Source: Anagrus nilaparvatae (taxonomy: Eukaryota > Arthropoda > Insecta > Hymenoptera > Mymaridae). Taken from it: a stretch of DNA of 64,000 bases. The notes beneath the pieces are model-generated. The model was not told the DNA's origin, did not search any database, and saw nothing but the letters and a program-made list of their open reading frames with translations. Below are positions 1 to 11,767 of this stretch, one piece after another (the first letter of the stretch is position 1; each line of letters begins with the position of its first letter). The position numbers and the translations under genes were made by a program. The stretch lies in assembly GCA_022575985.1 (NCBI GenBank), contig JAKSXM010000231.1, positions 5,086,501-5,150,500 of the forward strand, in the 5' to 3' direction.

Positions 1-3000
1 TAATTCCAATGAAAGTTTTGCATTCCTTTGATTATGTAATATGTTAATTGAATTTTTAACAAAAATATTATTCTGATCTTATAGTGAATTATTTAAATTT
101 TTTAGCTTAAGTCATTGCCAATTTAATTATACGATGGATTAAATTTATTATTTTTATAGTCAAAGAATTTTAATCATATTTTACAGAATGATCAGTTCAA
201 AGATTTAAATGCTTGTTATACATTACGTCGTTACGGCCTAGGAATCAAACTTGAAGACATAAGAAGTGAACCGAAATGAACTTTTGAGAAAACTCACTAA
301 AAAATCTAGTTTTTCCTAGGTCATAAACAAACTTTGTACACTAAAATAAAAATCTGATTTCCACAAGAGGAAATCTTACCATGGCAAACGGAAGAGAGGG
401 GATGGGGTTAAAAATTGGCGCTTTGAGGTAGGGGTTAGATGGATTTAGAATAATTTATAGATTTAGGGCATTAGGAGAATTTAATTTTATGGACTTTTGT
501 CCACTCAGATACAAAACACATGCGAAAACTTTGGTGTGAAATTCTTACCGAAGCTGAGCTGGCAAAAATACTCGCGAAAATATCGTAAGCTTTTCTGGAC
601 ACTCGTACTATCTCGATCCTGCTAAAGCCAAAACTTTTACGCGCTTGAAGCTGAGTATGCATTTTAAAAAATTCTTAGCTGTTTGCTTTTTCAAAACCGC
701 ACGAATTGTAAGAAAAATGTAATAAAAAAACTAACGGCATTTTCAATAAATAACTGATCAAATAAAATTAATAGGAAGTAAAATCAATTGATTAAACATT
801 GCATAAATGATAAAAATGTTGTACAAGATATTTTCATTAAATTTTTCGCATACTTTAAAAAAACATTCTTTTTTTCATGTAAACTTTTTTTTCCATAAAC
901 ATATTTAAACTATTAAAAATTTTAATTTTACAAAAATATTGCGAATTCCAGTTTTATTTCGATTTGCATGATTTATAAATTTTTTGCTAAAAATATACAA
1001 AATGTCATAAATTTAAAAATACGTTTTAATATACTGAGACGTGGAGTGATTGACAATTACAATTTTATTAAATCTTCGTTACATAATTGTATAAAATTGA
1101 ATTATAAATGAAATCACATTAAAAAATTTACATAATCTTTCTCGTAAATCTAAAATTTCAAATTTATTAAAATACGTCATATTCAAGATTATTTTCGACG
1201 CCCACATTTTTGAACAAAAATTGCCTTATTTAAGAAGATTTAAAAAACTTATGCAATTGTTTTTTTTCTTTGAATTGGCTAAAAAATGAGCAAAATAACT
1301 CATCGGTTATAAACAACGTTTGAATGGATATTTTCAATAGAAAATATTTTTTTTATTGAATATCATATTTGAAATTCTATATATGCACGTGACCTAAAGA
1401 CATTTTGACAGATGAATGATTTTACGAGTCCGCACGTAATAGATGAATATTGCTTTTTTCAGATTTTTTTTAAATAATCAACATTAAAAGTGAACGTTCG
1501 ACCGAGATAGAAATTAAAGCTGAATTTTTTTTTAATTTCAATGATAGATTTGTAATGAAAAAATGACACTTTTGCTTGTTAATAAAAGTGACACCCATAG
1601 GATTTAATTTTTAATATAAAAAGTATGATTAAATAATTAGAGCAGCAGATTTATTAAAAAAACAGAGTTCGAGAGAGACAGAATATAATATGAAGGGTCG
1701 TTGATGAGGAAAGTGTTTGACGACAATTAAGTGTGATGAAATTTTTCGCACCGTAGTTTGAATTTTCAAACAAGTTTTCCGAGAATTAAAATTTAACCAG
1801 CTGTGATGAAAGACTAATTTTCCCTAAATAAATTTTTCTTTTGAACTAATATTGACTTTGAATGAAATAAAGCTTTTAAAATAATATTCCTTTTTCAATT
1901 TTTCTTGATTAAAATTAAAAAAACTTTTTTTCGTCATTATTTTAATTAATTTTTTAAAATTTTATTGACATAGCGAAAATTAAATGCAAAATGTAAATTC
2001 TTTTTTTTTTTAAATTAAATTTCATCAATTTTTTTTCTTTATTTATTTAAAAACTTTTTTTTTTAAATAGAAGTTTTCTTAACAAGGGAGGAAAGTGAGT
2101 ATTTATACCTGCAGCCCCCTGCAGCCCTAGAATAATATTTTAGCGGGAAACATATCCGTGGTTATTTTTACACATAAACTAGGGGTACGAATTTACCCGA
2201 ATTTACTCGAATTTCCGGATTGAGACCCAAAAGTTCGGGATTTTTTTCAGAAAGGGTTCGTTTAGCGTAAGTATTAGGTAAAGCCCGAATTTTTTGGTAA
2301 AGGCTACTGCTAGTACAGAGTGAATCTAAAATTTCTCTGGCTAAAAAACGGAAAAACTCAACAAAAAAAACTGAATTTTCAAGTCGGGTACCCGACATAG
2401 CAGGGATATTTCAGGTAACCACCACGTGACCCCAATTAAAAAATTCACAGAAACTAGGATGAACTACAAAATGCTAGTAAATAGCACTATCGTTCTGACT
2501 ATGTTAGTAAAACAAAACATTAACAGTGTACCCAGTATGTATTTAATATGACCGAATAAAACAAAAAATATTAGCAGCTGAGATCTACAAGAGTTCGATA
2601 ACGGTAAGCACTTAGCATATTTCAAAATTTCTTAAAAACAAAAACTTGAATTCGCTAAAATTTATTAGACACGACCATATACGTATCCACCTTTCTTCAT
2701 ATACATAATACAGAAAAGTTGATTAATCTTTCTCTTTTGTACTCTCCTAGATAAAAAGTCTAGATTAATAATTTCTCCTTCTCATCATTTCAATGCAATG
2801 ATTCTACATAAAAATGTTATTATTTTTTCATTTCAGTCTCTAGATGTACATTAAACTCCGGCATGGGAGCATCGATTACGAAAGTTTGTTTATAATATTC
2901 TATCCTCTCTCGACATATTGTTATATAATGCCGGAATAATAATAAACACGTCAAAAACAGTAAATTACCTTACATAGTATTATTATTTTTTAAACACAAA

Positions 3001-3602
3001 AAAAAAACACTTTTTTATTTTTCTCATAATATACAATAAAACAAAGAATACACTATTACGTATGGAAGTACTCTCTTTTCATAGACCAACAAGTCGCTTT
3101 CATTTATACTAATTTCATGACACTTTTAAAATTAACCATTTTATTGGAATACTAAAAACATAACAAGTTTCCTCCGCGCCTTTAAAAATGCAATCTTACG
3201 TAATCGACAATGCAAAAAAATTTAATTTGTGTACTTGACAAACCGATATTTTATTGCATAGTTGTTAATTGTTGCTTTAGATTAAATTACATATTTTTTA
3301 GGATACAGAAAATGACAGTGTCAAATTTTAAAATCATTTATATGACAATTTAAGTCTGTTTATAGGAACTTTATGTGTCAAAAAGTTATGAAATCCATTT
3401 TTGCTGTGTAAGTTAATAAGAGTTACAGAGAGAAAAAGAGAGCATAGAACCAGACACTTTTCAAATTGTTATAAAGTTTTTATTTGAGAAAAAAAGAGAA
3501 AATAAAAAAATTATGTGACAGTATTAAAGATATATTGTTATTCAATAATAAAGCTTTAGCTAATAAAAAATTATAAATGTAAAAAGTTTAAAGAAAACTT
3601 AC
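1..3602 (-). other. DIP2 intron 2 (partial), no recognised exon
   Basis: AT-rich sequence downstream of DIP2 exon 2 on the minus strand. Two patches are less AT-rich: about 361-440 and about 2100-2440, the latter with repeated ATTTACCCGAATTT-type phrases. The second resembles in style a patch at about 7020-7200, and both may be decayed repeats. Nothing in the stretch reads as the next DIP2 exon. Confidence 0.4.
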
Positions 3603-3674
3603 CAAGTTGTTTCGATGCATATTGTTGCAACAATCGTGTCCTTTTCTTTTCATAACCTTTTTGTGTTATGTCTC
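3603..3674 (-). CDS. DIP2: DIP2 second coding exon
   Basis: A 72-base exon lies between a TTACAG acceptor (3680-3675) and a GTAAGT donor (3602-3597) on the minus strand. Joined to the single G left by the exon at 54478, it reads GDITQKGYEKKRTRLLQQYA and then SKQLG. The motif DITQKGYEKKR following ELSEG is the conserved core of the DIP2 N-terminal domain, so the two exons belong together although they lie 50.8 kb apart. The exon ends in phase 1 and continues into an intron that fills the left edge of the window. No later DIP2 exon was recognised in bases 1-3602. Its reading phase also fits a possible donor at the end of the nested ORF at 11768-13795. Confidence 0.9.
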
Positions 3675-3680
3675 CTGTAA

Positions 3681-6600
3681 ATATAAAAAAAATTTTATTT
3701 TATTATTAATTTATTCGGAATATAAATATTTTTTATTTAATAATTTATGTCTTGATGTAATAAAGTTTTATTTAATAAATTTTTTTGTTTGGTCGTGTCT
3801 TGGGAAAACTGAGATTTAAAGCATTGTGAGGTATCAATCAGATTAATCATGATATTGATTTAAGCTCGGGTTTAAGGCTTCATGTCCTGATCCTACTTCA
3901 TATCAACTTATGTTAAATTTTTAAAAATTTTTTCAAATTTTGGACTAAACATGGTCAAATTTTTATTTCGATTTAGTGTTTTCCAATCCTCAATCAACTG
4001 AAAATTTCGCATGGAGTTGCATAAAGTTGCAAGGGAATTGAGGAGTTGTATAATAATTGATTCCTATATGTAAATGCCCAATAAATGTCATGCTTCACTC
4101 GAATCAGCCATTAATTTTAATCTAAAAATGTCCATTACACATCGATTTTCGAAATCAGGGACCAAGAAACCCTTCGTAGACCATTTTTCAACTTAGTACC
4201 AAGAATACCCTTGTCCTACCCGAGTCCCCAACAAGATTTAATAAGAATAAAAAAGCGTTAAAAATTAAAAATTTACTTGAAATTTTTGTTTGCATGAAGA
4301 AGATTAAGTTGTAAAAATCACGACCATATTATATGAATAAATGTTTTTTGACAGAAACAATTCTCATAAATTATACCTTTTTTAACACATAAATACATGC
4401 TACTTAAAGAAAAAATCAGTTAAAAAAAAATTATTGAAATTAATTATTCTTGAATAGTAAAAAAAAAATTGTAATCATTATTATTGTGACACTTCAATGA
4501 AATACTACACTCGTGTATAAAATTCAAGTATATTAATTTTCTGTATTTTAAATAACAGATTATCATGTAAAAATTAGCAATTACATATTTTTTTCATTAG
4601 TGCATACGAATATTAAAATGTTTGCATTAAAAAAAAAATTTTAATCAAACATGTGTTAGAAATCTTATGAAATTATTGTTTGTATATTATTTTGCATAAA
4701 TTATCTGTAACTATTAATTAACAGCAATGTCTTTCAGATATTTAAATACATGTTACTATATTATCCTTGATCTATATTATTATTATTATTATTATATATA
4801 GGTAATTATGCAAAAAAAATCTAGGCAAAAAAAAATATGTACAAAAATAAAGTTTTTTATTAATTGATAAATAATGAACAATCGAGAAGATGTCAATTTC
4901 AAGGGTGAATATTGAGTTATTTGCTTGTTCTCGGCGTGGATTTTTGTTTACTCATTTTGTTTTCTGGAATTTAGCAGGTTTGATTTTTTAGGAATTTGTT
5001 TTTGAAAAAATTATATTTTTATTTATAAGGCAAAGAAGCACGCAAATAAGGAATTTTTGGGTTGGGAGAGAAAGAAAGAACATTGGAATTATTCTCTCGA
5101 TATTCTGCATTAATGCATCAGGTAAATAATCGTGGAAAAAGTCACGTATCTTCGGAATTTCGCTTGGAAAAATCAAAAAACTTTAATTTTTTGCCAATAA
5201 ACTATTTTTTTTTGTAAATTTACAGCAGTTGCTTACAACACGTTGCATTTAAGGTTCGTCCACACACCAATAACACGATTAAAAACAAAAATAGGTCTAA
5301 AATGAATAAGGAACCAAATTTCCCAATTTTCCAAGTTTGTATACTCATCTAACTCATAAAACCCATTCGAAATCGAATGAAAATTATTAATCTTCAACTT
5401 ATCTTTTTACTTACCAACCGTGTAATTAATTACTACGAAAAAAAAACTAGAAACTAATTTGCATAATAATATTTCCTTAATTCAATAAAATTAACACATA
5501 TTACAGCATAAAAAATATTCTATGCGCATTATTTTAAAATACAAATAAAAAATCCGTTAGATAAAAAAAAAATGAACAGTAAAGGGGAGAGGAACAATTA
5601 AAAAGCAGTAAATAATCTAATTTTTATATGAAAATAATAAATTTAATAATAATTGAAAGCTGTGAAAATGTTAAAATTTTCTCTTTTATTATGAATAAAA
5701 AAAGGCAAGGAGGCGCGCATTGTAATTAATTTAATACACCAAGGCAGAATTTCTAATAATAAACATGAAAATAACCGATGTTACACGTAATAAAAAAACG
5801 AGTAAAAAAAACACAGTAGGTTAATTCTTATCAGAAAGGAACTAGCATACGTTACGCAAACATTCGCATAGAAAATTTTGCAGGTAAATAATAAAAAATG
5901 TTATACAATCATATATCCGTATAATTTAAAAAACCTCCATCGCATAAATATTTAATTTTTTTTTCTTTCTATTTTTTCATAAATATTTATATCGTTGGTC
6001 AATTCGCTAATACCAGAGAAGAAGAAGAAGATGTAATTTACGAGGATTAAAGAGTTATAATGCAAATTGGAACAATAACGGGTACTGGTTTGAGAAGTTT
6101 TTATTATATTCAACAATGATAACTGGAATACGATTTTCCGATTAGCAAGCAGGCAAAACTCGATTCGCTTTGATAATTTGTTTGCCAACCTCTCTTGTTC
6201 ATTTTTATTTTTTTAAAACATGAAATCATCATCAACGTCTCTTAGATCCATAACAAGACCGAACCGTTTTATTTAAATTCTGATTCTAATATAGACACAC
6301 ATCGGAGTTTTGAAGTTACGCGCTGGTAATTTGCTAAATCTCCTGTATCAAAGTAGACGCTATTCTTCTTTTCGTTGATCACGCACGCATTTTTATTAGA
6401 AATTGAAAATATCTACTTTTTTTTTGAAAGTAAAATTATTTTATTAGCATATATTAAAACTCTTATTGTTATTAAAATGTTATGTAAACTTTTTGTCAAG
6501 AAAATAAATCTTAATTACAGACTCACACGTGTGTCTAAACACAAAAAATTTCAATTTTATTGCTAAAATATTGTTTAAAATAAGTATTCTGCACAATAAG

Positions 6601-9446
6601 TGATAAATTTTTTAATTAAATTTAATTATACGTATTGAAAATTAAAAAAAATTATTTATTATTACTGCGGCACGGCTAAACATTGAAAAATGATTTAATT
6701 TTTTAACTTGGCTAACGTCACCTCCAGGCACACGTTTTTTTTAATGGTTAATATTTATGTCAAACGATATTTCAATACAAACAACTTGTGTTTTATACAT
6801 TTAATTTTAGCTTTATTTGAGGATACCTCAAGCGATTTTCGAGTATTTACTGAAAAAATATAATTTTAATATTAAGATGTATACCTATTAAAATATTTAA
6901 ATTTGAATTTCCTCATTTTTTTTATTTTTTAGTACTTTTAGCGCGTTTTTTTATTCCTTATTTCGCCTTAAAAATTTTTAGTTTCGTTTGCTGTTTTTTC
7001 ATTATTTTCACTGCCGATAAAAAATATGGATGCGTGAGGTTGCCCAAAAACCCGTTTTTTGGGGAGGGAGGTTCAGATTTTAAGCTAGGGAAATTTTCGC
7101 GTTACTTCAAATCTTAAGTACTTTTTTTTTAAATTTTGGGCTTGTCCCGAAACTTGATCCGACTTATCCATATCTGAATGTAATCCGAACTTTCGGGTAA
7201 AAAAGCGTTTATTTAATACCATACGTAAAAATTCAAGTAGAAATTTTTACGAATTTTTATAATAGTTTTAATTTAATTTTCTCGTCAACGGTCAGAAAAC
7301 ATTGTAATAGGAAAATTGTATATGACTTTTTTACATATACGACCTTTGTTTGTAAGTATAACAACAACCTAAATGCATGGAACACGTTTCCTGCAGCTAA
7401 AATCTCGTTATAATACATAAATATTCGAATATTACTCATACTCGATCCATACTACTCGTTAAGCCTCCAAATCAAAATTACCCTAAATCAAAATTATTCT
7501 AAATTCAATTTGAACCTTACTTCCCTTAAATTGGGTGACCCCCCCCCTTGATTTTGTGATTCCTGATACCCCTCCCTATGATCATGTTCCAAAGAATCCC
7601 CCAAGTAATATACTATTGCTCAATTTTTTAAGAAAGTAACGTGAATTCATGAGTGTAATTACGTTGCTGACACGTGTATAATAATATACCTAGAGCTTAT
7701 TCAGAGCATTCAAAGCATATCAAATCTAATATATAATAGAATTTAAAAATTTTTTTTTAAAAATGCAAAAAAAGTAAAATTTTGATAACAATGACGATTA
7801 TCGAGGTGACTACTCAAACATAGTTCCAGGCAGATGCACCAAACCAAAAGGGCCAAACCTTGAATTCATTTTTGTACTCCACTGGTTTACTCTCGGGTTT
7901 ACTCATATGTGTAAAATAAAAATTTATTTCTCGATTTATTTTCATATTATGAAAAAATATTTTTTCAGGCTATATCCGTTTATTATTCTGATTTCTAATT
8001 CTTTTCATATTTTTTTCTTTTTGAAAAACTATTAATTATAATAAAATGTAATATTTTTTTTACAAGATTAGAATTTATGTCAAAATTTTATAAAAAAAAT
8101 GTGTATGTGAAAAAAAAAATACAATTGTGAAATATCAAAACAAATGGTTTTCTCTTGTTAACAATAAATTTAAAAAAAAAGACAAAAAAAACCAAAACAT
8201 TTTAAATGCATTAATCCATGGAGAGATAGGCGAGTTAAAGTATTATCATTCGCAGAATTGAAAATTCGCAATAAATTTTTTTCGAAATTTCCTGTGCGGA
8301 CTGAAAATCAGAGTAATTAAAAAAAAAATGGTATCTCAAAAGTCGCAATCGTAAAAAAGTTTTTCCGAGTTTTTCCTAAAACCTAAAAACTATGATTTAG
8401 TCATTAATTTTGCCACAAAAATTTCTTTAAAAACAGATAGACTTCAATTAACTGTAAGCGATTTATATCAAAAAGTACAGTAACAAGAGAAAGAAAAAAA
8501 AAACGATTATTAAGTTACAAAAAATAATATAAATTTATAAACTTTCCGTTTCATTAAATACGTTAACTTAGCGCATCAATATTTTGAATTTTCTCTGTCA
8601 TGCACTAAATAAACGAAATTTAAAAATTTTTTGATTTAATTAATAATAAAATACATAACCCGTTATTAAAAAAAATTAATACGTAACACATTTTTTTCTT
8701 ATAAAAAAATTAAATGCATGCTCAACGAAACTTATCGAAATTTATAAAATAAAATTACGATGGGTGCATTTATTGAAAAAAGACAGAGCTAAGTTTCATC
8801 AACATTTTTTAGCGTTACGGTCGGCGAGTTCAGACAGAAAAAAAGCGAAAAAAAAGTAACTTTTACCGATAAGAAAATTAATATTTTTCAATAATTACCC
8901 AAGTTGTAAAAATTATTTAATAAATAAAATTTATGTAACCAAAGCACGAATATTAAAAATGAAAAGTACCGAATAAAAAAGGATTTTTTTCCTGATTTTT
9001 TTCCAGTACCGTTACAAGGTCGTTTAGAGTGTGCATTTTTTAATTTTTGTATAAAAATTCTTTTGACATTATTAAGGATTATATTTCAATTGCCTTTTGT
9101 TTAAACAATCATAAAGCTGAATATTGTACACTCTGCAGATTATTTATGCTGCTTTTTTTTGCAAATTCTTAACGTTCCATTCATTAATTTTTATATTTTT
9201 TTTATATAAGAAAAAAAAAATATTTATAAGTTCTAAGAATTCTCAGCTATTTTCACTGTTTAAATATGAAAATTATTTTTTTAATTCTAATGTAACCATT
9301 TGTTTTGTCAAATTATTTTTTTTTATTGTAAAATTATTGTTTTATTGGGGAAAATCACTGCAGATTAGTGAGATCAATTTTATGGAAGGATTTGACACAT
9401 ACAAGAAGTCAATTACCAAAAAATGTATAACCGGTTTGTGTAACTA
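3681..9446. other. AT-rich intronic stretch without recognised gene
   Basis: Mostly A/T homopolymer runs. It contains an ATT trinucleotide run near 4777-4793 and C-rich patches at about 7020-7200 and 7500-7600. The 7500-7600 patch has the phrase CCCTCCCTATGATCATGTTCC, similar to phrases at about 9930 and 25510. No ORF here looks coding. Confidence 0.4.
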
Positions 9447-9957
9447 CACAACCAACGAGCATGGAACATGTTCACTTATAACACTGATAATAAAGTATCC
9501 ATTGTGCTCATAATATAAATATTTATTCCCAAACATTTATATTTAGATTTTTATTATAGAAATCATGCTGCTTAGACATCAAAGTGAACAAAATTAATTA
9601 AATTTCCAAATTATTATAGTTTTTTAAATAATATTAATTTATTTTTTATTAATTTTTACAATAAATTCTTTAAAAATTCTGCACCAATGGTCCCTAGGTA
9701 CTTCTGCACCAAAGGTCTTTAAGGACTTCTGCACCAAAGGTTTCTAGGTACTTCTGCACCAAAAGTTTTTAGGGAATTCTGCACCAATGCTCCCTAGGTA
9801 CTTCTGCACCAAAGTCCAATTCACCCCCCTTAAAAACGTCAATTTTTGACCTCCCCTAAAAGCGTCAATTTTTGACCTCCCTAAAAGCGTCACTTCCCCC
9901 CCCCCTGCCGAGCTGGACTTTTTCAAATACCCCATCCAATGAACATGTTCCATGTTA
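9447..9957. repeat. Repeat with inverted GGAACATGTTC ends and internal minisatellites
   Basis: The left end reads CATGGAACATGTTCA at about 9461 and the right end reads TGAACATGTTCCATG at about 9940, so the ends face each other in inverted orientation. The core GGAACATGTTCC is itself palindromic, which weakens the inference of a transposon terminus. Related ends occur near 7585, 25525 and 37913. The interior carries two tandem arrays: a 25-bp unit, and a second unit of about 27-28 bp at about 9820-9895. Confidence 0.4.
9677..9815. repeat. 25-bp minisatellite, five full copies plus a partial copy
   Basis: Units begin TTCTGCACCAA and end around CTAGGTAC. Five consecutive units are each exactly 25 bases, starting at 9677, 9702, 9727, 9752 and 9777, with a sixth breaking off at about 9815. 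Copies differ at a few positions (TTTAAGGAC, TTTAGGGAA). Immediately after lies a second short tandem array with AGCGTCAATTTTTGACCTCC-type units. Confidence 0.85.
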
Positions 9958-10727
9958 AAAAAAATAAATAATTCTAAGAATGGAAGCTCATTATTTTTAG
10001 GGAATTTCCAGTGCTAGAAAAAAATTTTCCAGTCCTCTCTGATGGTTCAGACTTTTTATTAGGCCATCTTCAAACTTTTATTGACAAGTATTCTTTGAGA
10101 ATATTCAATTTATCGTAAGTTTTATTTTTCGCTATGCCCATCACCAGTTGGAAATATACTTTAAGCAATTTGAAAACATAATCTTTAGGTATTTTTTAAT
10201 CAAGTGTTATTGTTACTTTTTTTATTTTGAGCTCAAAGTCAATTTTTCATAAGGAACCATATGTATATAATTAAAGCAAATAAATTAATTTCTATTCATA
10301 AATGTTTAAATTTTCTATGTTTTATGAGGTTTTATCATTAAAAATTCTATCAATAACTATACCTTAAGTAATTCACTTAATTCAAGAAAAATATAGCAAC
10401 ATGACAGATATGATAGCATAAGGCTGAACAATGAACTGGAAATCATTAATTTTAAAAATTTACTTGAATTTTCGATTCCAGAAGAAATTAGGTACTAATA
10501 ACTATACAAATATGATTTTTAAAATTTTTGAAATACTGCCCTCAATTATCTGTTAAAACAATATTGTTTCTTATTGAACTGATATTAGTTCTATAAAAGC
10601 CTCGTTAAAAGCCTATTTAAAAATAGCCAAAAGAATAAACAAAAACTAACAATAAATAAAAAAATTTATGCCTAAATTTATGAACTTTTATGGACTGATG
10701 AAAAGAATTTTATTTTTTTTGGTAAAT

Positions 10728-10846
10728 AGGGTGACTATACCATTTAGTAACCAAAATTTTTCCTGTTAATGACCCCTCGTCTTTTATAAGAATAACATGG
10801 TATTGGAAATTAATTGGGGGTGGTCATTAACTGATACAGTCACCCT
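10728..10846. mobile_element. Short MITE-like palindrome, 119 bp
   Basis: The left end AGGGTGACTATACCATTTA pairs imperfectly with the reverse complement of the right end, AGGGTGACTGTATCAGTTA. The interior also has complementary halves (AATGACCCCT versus GGGGTGGTCATT). A target duplication could not be decided. Confidence 0.5.
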
Positions 10847-11767
10847 AACCCAATTTCGACAATAAAATTTTCAAAAAAAATAAACAAAATTAGAAAAAAT
10901 TTTCTTTACAATTTGATACCAATTACTTTCTTTTCCAAAATTTTACTTCCTCAAAAATTACAATGTACTATTTCCCTTAGACGCTGTTATTATTATTCGC
11001 CTAGTTTTAAAATTCAATAACTTTAATAATAATAATTGCATCGTAAAAAAAGAAATAAAAAGTATTTTAACAATATTGATTTATTGATTATTAAAAAAAT
11101 AAAACAAGCAACAAGGAAATATTAATAATTAAGTTTGCAATTATACTTATTAAAAATATTTATTGTAAAATAAAACTCGACTATTTTTTTTATTAAACAA
11201 GCTTGTAACTTAATAAGGAAAAAGAATTTTAATTATATGTACAAACAGTATCTACAATTAATTTTTTTGTAAAATTTTATATAATTTCAAAAAAAGGAAA
11301 CTTCAAATTTAGAAGATGTCCATTAAGTTCAATTAGGATTTTTTAAAAAAAATGAAAGTTTATTAAAATTTGAGTGACTTTCTAACTTTATTTAATTAAT
11401 GTCCATTATTTTCCTTACATTTATTTATTAGACCATGACATTTAACAAAGTAATTTTTTATAATATTGACTTATCAAAATATTCAATCATATATTTGACT
11501 TTAATGATAAGGAGATTAAAATAAGTTATTGAAAATTTATAGTTAATTTATTAAAATGTAAGGACAAGAACTAAATTATCACTTTCTTAACAAGTTTTCA
11601 CATTATTTTGAACTAGATTTTTAAATTTTCAAATTTTATCCAGATAATTTTTAATTTCACCCTTCAATCAGAAGAAAACTTGTTATCTTACATACATAAA
11701 TTATTTCTAACGGAACTGTTGATCTAGAACGAAATTAATTTTTATATTTTTTAGTGTAAAAAAAGGA
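10847..11767. other. AT-rich stretch 3' of the nested ORF
   Basis: No gene seen. On the minus strand, AATAAA-type signals (TTTATT on plus) occur about 370-410 bases beyond the nested ORF stop, at about 11361 and 11389. They could serve as polyadenylation signals for an unspliced nested transcript, but such hexamers are expected by chance at this base composition. Confidence 0.3.

Noticed and set aside
2168..2398. 76-codon minus-strand frame considered as a further DIP2 exon
   Set aside because: It has no resemblance to the DIP2 sequence after the N-terminal domain and lies in a repeat-like patch.
9124..9513. 129-codon plus-strand frame
   Set aside because: It starts from a non-ATG codon and is rich in Phe, Lys, Ile and Leu as expected from A/T runs. 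It has no domain or conserved motif and overlaps a repeat boundary.
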